From Saprospiraceae bacterium (GTDB lineage: Bacteria; Bacteroidota; Bacteroidia; Chitinophagales; Saprospiraceae), in the NCBI GenBank assembly GCA_016714025.1, contig JADJOB010000002.1, positions 417,501 to 481,500 on the forward strand: a DNA stretch of 64,000 nt, given 5' to 3'. The notes beneath the pieces are model-generated. The model saw only the letters and a program-made list of their open reading frames with translations, did not search any database and was not told where the DNA came from. A program made the translations under genes and the position numbers. Shown piece after piece: positions 60,315 through 64,000 of this stretch. Within the stretch, counting starts at the first letter, position 1, and the number at the start of each line of letters is the position of its first letter.

Positions 60315-62537
60315 ATGGCCAAAGCCATGAATAGATCTATCAGAATTATACTAAGTACAAGCATTTTAATTTTTGGGATTTTCGGATTCCAAAATGCTTT
60401 AATTGCACAAAATACCGTAAGTCTTTATTTAATCGATAAGGGCTGGAATCTGGATACCAATATCATCGAGTTGCGAGCTACCCATTTTCAACGAGTGGGA
60501 ACGATGCATTTTTCTCTTAAAGAAATTAATAATCTAGGTGATTTTGCAGGTGTAGATCAAATTCAATTAATGAATTTTCAGCCGGGTGTGAATATTACCT
60601 ACAATTCGATTTCAAAAACGATTTCTGTAAGTTGGGATGTTTTATTTATCAATGGATTCAATATACCAGATGGACAATTGGTATTTCGAATACTTTGGAA
60701 ATCCAATCCAAATTTAGCTCATTGCTATGAATTTGTGCAATCCCCGCTTCCAACGGAGATAAAAGATCCAAACTTAATTTCACAAATTGTCAAACTTTAT
60801 AATTCCTGTGACGCATTATTGAATGTTCCAAGTTTTTTTAGTGCGTATATTGATATTAATAAAAACTGTAACTACGAATTTCAGGAAGACTTATTTACGC
60901 AATACACCATTTTAGATAGTTTTAATAATCAAATCAACACGTATAAAAATCCACAAAACTTGTTTTATACGAAACAGGAATTTGGATTGCATTATTACAA
61001 AATACTTCCGGTAACTTCTCTTTGGACTTCTTGTACAAATTTTCAAACTGTGTTGGTAGATTCCACTACAAAAATTATTGGTTTGAGTTATGGCATGCAA
61101 CCTGTGGTTGATTGTCCGGAATTATCTGTTGAAATAAACACCCCAATTGTCCGCAGATGTGTGGACTACTCCTACTATATACATTATGAGAACATCGGCA
61201 CCCTGGCAGCTGATTCTGTTAAGGTAATTATTAAATTAGATCCCTTTATGAGTTTGAAGGGTGCCAGCATTCCGATTTCAAATTTTCAAGCACCCTATGC
61301 AGAATTTTTAATTGGGAAGCTTGATATTTTTAAACATGGAAATTTTACAATTACAGTAAATATAGACTGTGATTCAACAAGTATTGGTCAAACGCATTGT
61401 GTTAGTGCAGAAATATTACCTCATAAAGATTGCATTATTCCGGCGAACTGGTCTGGTGCCAGTATAAAATTAGATGCCAAATGTGAAAATGGAAAAAACA
61501 AATTCCGAATTCAAAATATTGGTACTCAGGATATGCCGGATCCGGTTCAATACTGGATTGTGGAAGACGATATCATGCCTGGTTTAAAGAAGGATATCAA
61601 ATTAAATAAAGCCAGTTTTTTTGATATCGAATATCCGGCAAATGGAAAAACCTATCGACTGATTACTGATCAGGTTAAAAATCATCCAGGCTTATCTTAC
61701 CCTTCCATAGCCTTGGAAGCCTGTGGTAAAAATGGTTCCGGAGGAATCAGTACGGGTTATTTTTTAATGTTTCCGGAAGATGAAGAAGATCCCAACATTG
61801 CTATTGATTGTCAAGCTTCCAGATCCTCATTCGATCCCAATGATAAAACGGCCAGTCCTGTTGGATATCAATCAGAACATTATATTGAATCTCAACGGAC
61901 TTTAGAATATAAAATCCGTTTCCAAAATACCGGAAACGACACTGCATTTAAAGTAGTTATTGTTGATACATTAAGTGAATGGATGGATCTAATTACGCTG
62001 AAGATCCTGAATGCATCGCACCCTTTTAGTTTTAGTTTGATAAATCGGGTATTAAGCTTCCGCTTTGACCCGATTTATCTCCCTTACCAATCGATTGATG
62101 ATGCCAATTCACAAGGATTTGTTCAGTATTCCATTCGACCAAATGCCAAAGCTCCTTTAGAAACTAAATTACCCAATACGGCTTCAATTTTTTTTGATTT
62201 TAATCCACCGATTCAAACGAATACAACACTACATACAATAAACAGGGACTTTATTATTGTTTCAATTAAAGTTGCCGATCCTTCAATACTAAATGTGAAC
62301 ATTTATCCGAATCCGGGGACAGACTATTTAATCTTGGAAACTGACCAGCTGTCTCCGGAAAAGGATATTCAATTGTGTGATTTAAATGGCCGCGTTTTGT
62401 TAACACAAAAGTGGATCGGTCAACAAAGCATTCTTCAATTGAATGATCGCTTTCAATCTGGTACTTACATTTTAAACATATATGAAAAATCTAAACTTCT
62501 TTATCGAGCAACCATTGCTTTAAAAACTAAAAATTAG
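60315..62537 (+). CDS. T9SS cargo protein with cohesin-like and DUF7619-type domains
   Basis: A 740-residue secreted protein. The signal peptide lies at about 12-31 (ILSTSILIFGIFGFQNALIA). Residues 35-165 look like a cohesin-type sandwich (VSLYLIDKGWNLDTNIIEL, ISVSWDVLFINGFNIPDGQL). At about 280-380 there is a DUF11-like strand set (YIHYENIGTLAADSVKVII). At 510-650 lies the conserved RTLEYKIRFQNTGNDTAF ... ASIFFDFNPPIQTNT module known as DUF7619. It ends with a T9SS type A domain (VNIYPNPGTDYLILE, FQSGTYILNIY). Function unknown; surface adhesion is typical for such layouts. Confidence 0.85.
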   Translation: MAKAMNRSIRIILSTSILIFGIFGFQNALIAQNTVSLYLIDKGWNLDTNIIELRATHFQRVGTMHFSLKEINNLGDFAGVDQIQLMNFQPGVNITYNSISKTISVSWDVLFINGFNIPDGQLVFRILWKSNPNLAHCYEFVQSPLPTEIKDPNLISQIVKLYNSCDALLNVPSFFSAYIDINKNCNYEFQEDLFTQYTILDSFNNQINTYKNPQNLFYTKQEFGLHYYKILPVTSLWTSCTNFQTVLVDSTTKIIGLSYGMQPVVDCPELSVEINTPIVRRCVDYSYYIHYENIGTLAADSVKVIIKLDPFMSLKGASIPISNFQAPYAEFLIGKLDIFKHGNFTITVNIDCDSTSIGQTHCVSAEILPHKDCIIPANWSGASIKLDAKCENGKNKFRIQNIGTQDMPDPVQYWIVEDDIMPGLKKDIKLNKASFFDIEYPANGKTYRLITDQVKNHPGLSYPSIALEACGKNGSGGISTGYFLMFPEDEEDPNIAIDCQASRSSFDPNDKTASPVGYQSEHYIESQRTLEYKIRFQNTGNDTAFKVVIVDTLSEWMDLITLKILNASHPFSFSLINRVLSFRFDPIYLPYQSIDDANSQGFVQYSIRPNAKAPLETKLPNTASIFFDFNPPIQTNTTLHTINRDFIIVSIKVADPSILNVNIYPNPGTDYLILETDQLSPEKDIQLCDLNGRVLLTQKWIGQQSILQLNDRFQSGTYILNIYEKSKLLYRATIALKTKN

Positions 62538-62935
62538 TGGCAGCCTGGAACGCTAGGGCTGTAATATTGAAATTTGTGACGAGAAAATCCCGGTATTTCC
62601 CTATGGATCTATCGGGATTTCATTTATAAATCCAGGTTAAGGAAATTAATAAAAAATTGAATTAATTATAGAAGTTAAAAAATTATACCCTGCTTAGATT
62701 GATAAATTGAGATCGCTTTTTAAATATGAAAAACAAACCGTTTTGTTGTAAAATATACTTACCTATTTTAATGGTTCTCATATATTGGCTCTGAGAACCT
62801 CTTCATATTGTGAACGGAACCGGTTGACTTTGTTGACCGGTTTTTTTTATTTATTGGATACCCTTAACAATTAAATCCAAATTAAATTTCAAAATTTGGC
62901 TTTAGTTCTAAAAATTGAAATGAATTTACCATTCC
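62538..62935. other. Intergenic region with three hairpins, possible small RNA
   Basis: No ORF of note. Three inverted repeats are clear. AAATCCCG/CGGGATTT lies at 62585-62622. GGTTCTCA/TGAGAACC lies at 62773-62799. AACCGGT/ACCGGTT with eight T, at 62818-62849, is a plus-strand terminator. The second and third are 18 nt apart and together resemble a short structured RNA with its terminator. The terminator may equally serve the 60315 gene, 280 nt upstream. Confidence 0.5.
62818..62849 (+). terminator. Intrinsic terminator
   Basis: AACCGGT pairs with ACCGGTT, loop TGACTTTGTTG, followed by a T run. The distance of 280 nt from the nearest plus-strand stop (62537) is long for that gene alone. Confidence 0.75.
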
Positions 62936-64000
62936 TTATTTTGATTTACTTGCCAATTCTTTTTCAATAATCAATTTAATTTGATCGGGTTTTAAATTTT
63001 TACCAATGATTTTACGCTCTTTATTCAAAACATAAATTTCAGGAGTGATATCTACAAAATATTTAGCATAGATGCTTCGATTGGTTGGATCGTGAACGTT
63101 GATCCATAGATCTGTTTGATATTTTTTTACAAAGTCGCGCCATTTTTGATCCGTTGAATTCAAAACAACGGCAAATACTTCGACTCCTTTTGACTTCCAT
63201 TCTTTGTAAAACTGAACCAGTTGGGGGGTTTCCTTTTGACAATGGTCGCAATCAGGATCATACATATACACAATCACAAAATCTTCTTTCAACTCATAAA
63301 TAGAGCGGGTTGCTCCGTTTAAATCTGTAGAAACAATATCTTGACCCTGGCAACCCAAACAACTGGATTGCATTTCATAAACTTTTTTCTTTATTGCAGC
63401 TAATTCTTTATCGTCCATCCAAAATGCATTTTCCTTGGTAAAATATTTATCCAGGATATGCACAAAGACCGCTTCTCCATCCATTACTTTTGTCTTTGTT
63501 GGTTCATAATTTAGTGCAATCCAATTGCTAACAAACTGAAATATTTCTTTATTGGCCAAGGATTTCTTAATAATAAAATCAGCTTGACGGATGATTGAAT
63601 CCGGATGTTGCGGAGTTAATTCAACAATAAACTTCTTTAACTTATTGACCAATACCGGTGTATATAACAATCGCTTATCAGACAAATCAACATTGTCCCA
63701 ATAAGCCTGTCGAAATAATTCAAGTTGTTGATCCCGGTCGATTTCACCATTTGCTTTTCGAACATCTACCAAATCAGGATTTTGACCAGCGCGTTTAAAT
63801 TTTACAAAAAACACATTGGGATATTTTTTTATAAAGCCATCCAGCTGGTTTTTCTTTTCATCAATGATCTTTTTAACTTCAACATCGTATTTTTTTAATG
63901 CAACACTGTCATTGGCTTTTGCATTGCGCATGGCATTGAGGGAATCCATAGCAAATTCATGTCGCAATTGAAGTTTTAAGGTTTCATATAGGAGTTGATT
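62936..64000 (-). CDS. TlpA-like thioredoxin-fold protein with DUF5106-type N-terminal region (partial)
   Basis: The frame is open to the right edge of the window, so the N-terminus with any signal peptide is missing; about 354 residues are visible. The first 200 residues are a helical region (SLNAMRNAKANDSVALKKYD, later a region I associate with DUF5106). The C-terminal thioredoxin domain has the redox motif CDHC in YMYDPDCDHCQKETP. This is followed by VEVFAVVLNSTDQKW and the cis-Pro strand FVDITPEIYVLN. Such proteins are periplasmic thiol-disulphide oxidoreductases. An extra CLGC pair (MQSSCLGCQGQD) precedes the domain. Confidence 0.87.
   Translation of the reverse strand, partial: NQLLYETLKLQLRHEFAMDSLNAMRNAKANDSVALKKYDVEVKKIIDEKKNQLDGFIKKYPNVFFVKFKRAGQNPDLVDVRKANGEIDRDQQLELFRQAYWDNVDLSDKRLLYTPVLVNKLKKFIVELTPQHPDSIIRQADFIIKKSLANKEIFQFVSNWIALNYEPTKTKVMDGEAVFVHILDKYFTKENAFWMDDKELAAIKKKVYEMQSSCLGCQGQDIVSTDLNGATRSIYELKEDFVIVYMYDPDCDHCQKETPQLVQFYKEWKSKGVEVFAVVLNSTDQKWRDFVKKYQTDLWINVHDPTNRSIYAKYFVDITPEIYVLNKERKIIGKNLKPDQIKLIIEKELASKSK

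Overview
The window is a low-GC chromosomal segment of a Bacteroidota bacterium, most likely Saprospiria (Saprospiraceae or a close relative). The support is: at least eight large secreted proteins ending in a type IX secretion (T9SS) type A sorting domain; -7 promoter boxes of the Bacteroidota form TAnnTTTG with almost no Shine-Dalgarno signals; a Bacteroidetes-type long PurF; Bacteroidota-style ECF sigma/anti-sigma/sensor modules; and an iodotyrosine-deiodinase-type nitroreductase of the kind known from Haliscomenobacter. The gene content is chromosomal and mostly ordinary. I see no phage, plasmid, IS transposase or CRISPR array.

Layout. 1-0.8 kb: rho (3' end), rpmH, rnpA. 0.8-7.5 kb: a small conserved protein and three T9SS cargo proteins. 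7.7-13 kb: an acyltransferase, a KirBac-type K+ channel, an ECF sigma/anti-sigma/sensor operon and purF. 13-20.9 kb: a minus-strand run with overlapping genes (TPR protein, OmpA/PD40 envelope protein, rlmD, a small protein, Hpt-like protein, rmlA, DUF4153-type membrane protein). 21-25 kb: a radical SAM/SPASM protein, pth and two paralogous cysteine-rich lipoproteins. 25-30 kb: a PpiD-like foldase, then an EEP-family protein and two rhomboid proteases. 30-36 kb: a T9SS protein, nadB, a GxxExxY nuclease-like gene lying between palindromic repeats, recX and a HAD hydrolase. 36.2-36.8 kb: a 143-bp tandem array of three tRNA-like pseudogenes followed by one intact CAT-anticodon tRNA. 36.8-46 kb: an MBOAT/SGNH-type pair, a T9SS beta-propeller, a CoA-transferase, a methyltransferase, dcd, a WD40 protein, an iodotyrosine-deiodinase homologue and an SDR. 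46-53 kb: a T9SS dockerin-like protein, a lipoprotein, queG and a second ECF sigma/anti-sigma module. 53-64 kb: repeat-rich DNA, a TIGR01777-type protein, an oligopeptide-binding lipoprotein, a small membrane protein, a deiodinase-like T9SS protein, a helical-repeat protein, a cohesin-like T9SS protein and the 3' part of a thioredoxin-like protein.

How the genes work together. Several blocks read as operons from tight spacing or overlap: 9276-10990 (envelope-stress-type sigma module), 14895-19812 (every junction overlaps), 27454-29982 (3-nt gaps), 43163-48012 (gaps of 2-50 nt) and 50561-53188 (second sigma module). T9SS cargo is spread across the window, but no core T9SS translocon gene is recognised; the OmpA/PD40 protein only resembles PorE in architecture.

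Most unusual content. (1) The tRNA-like tandem array, in which an engineered-looking perfect hairpin replaces the anticodon arm and each unit carries its own intrinsic terminator. (2) The GxxExxY gene between 106-109 bp palindromic repeats. (3) The paired lipoproteins with an eight-cysteine C-terminal signature. (4) Two deiodinase-type proteins of unrelated folds about 12 kb apart.
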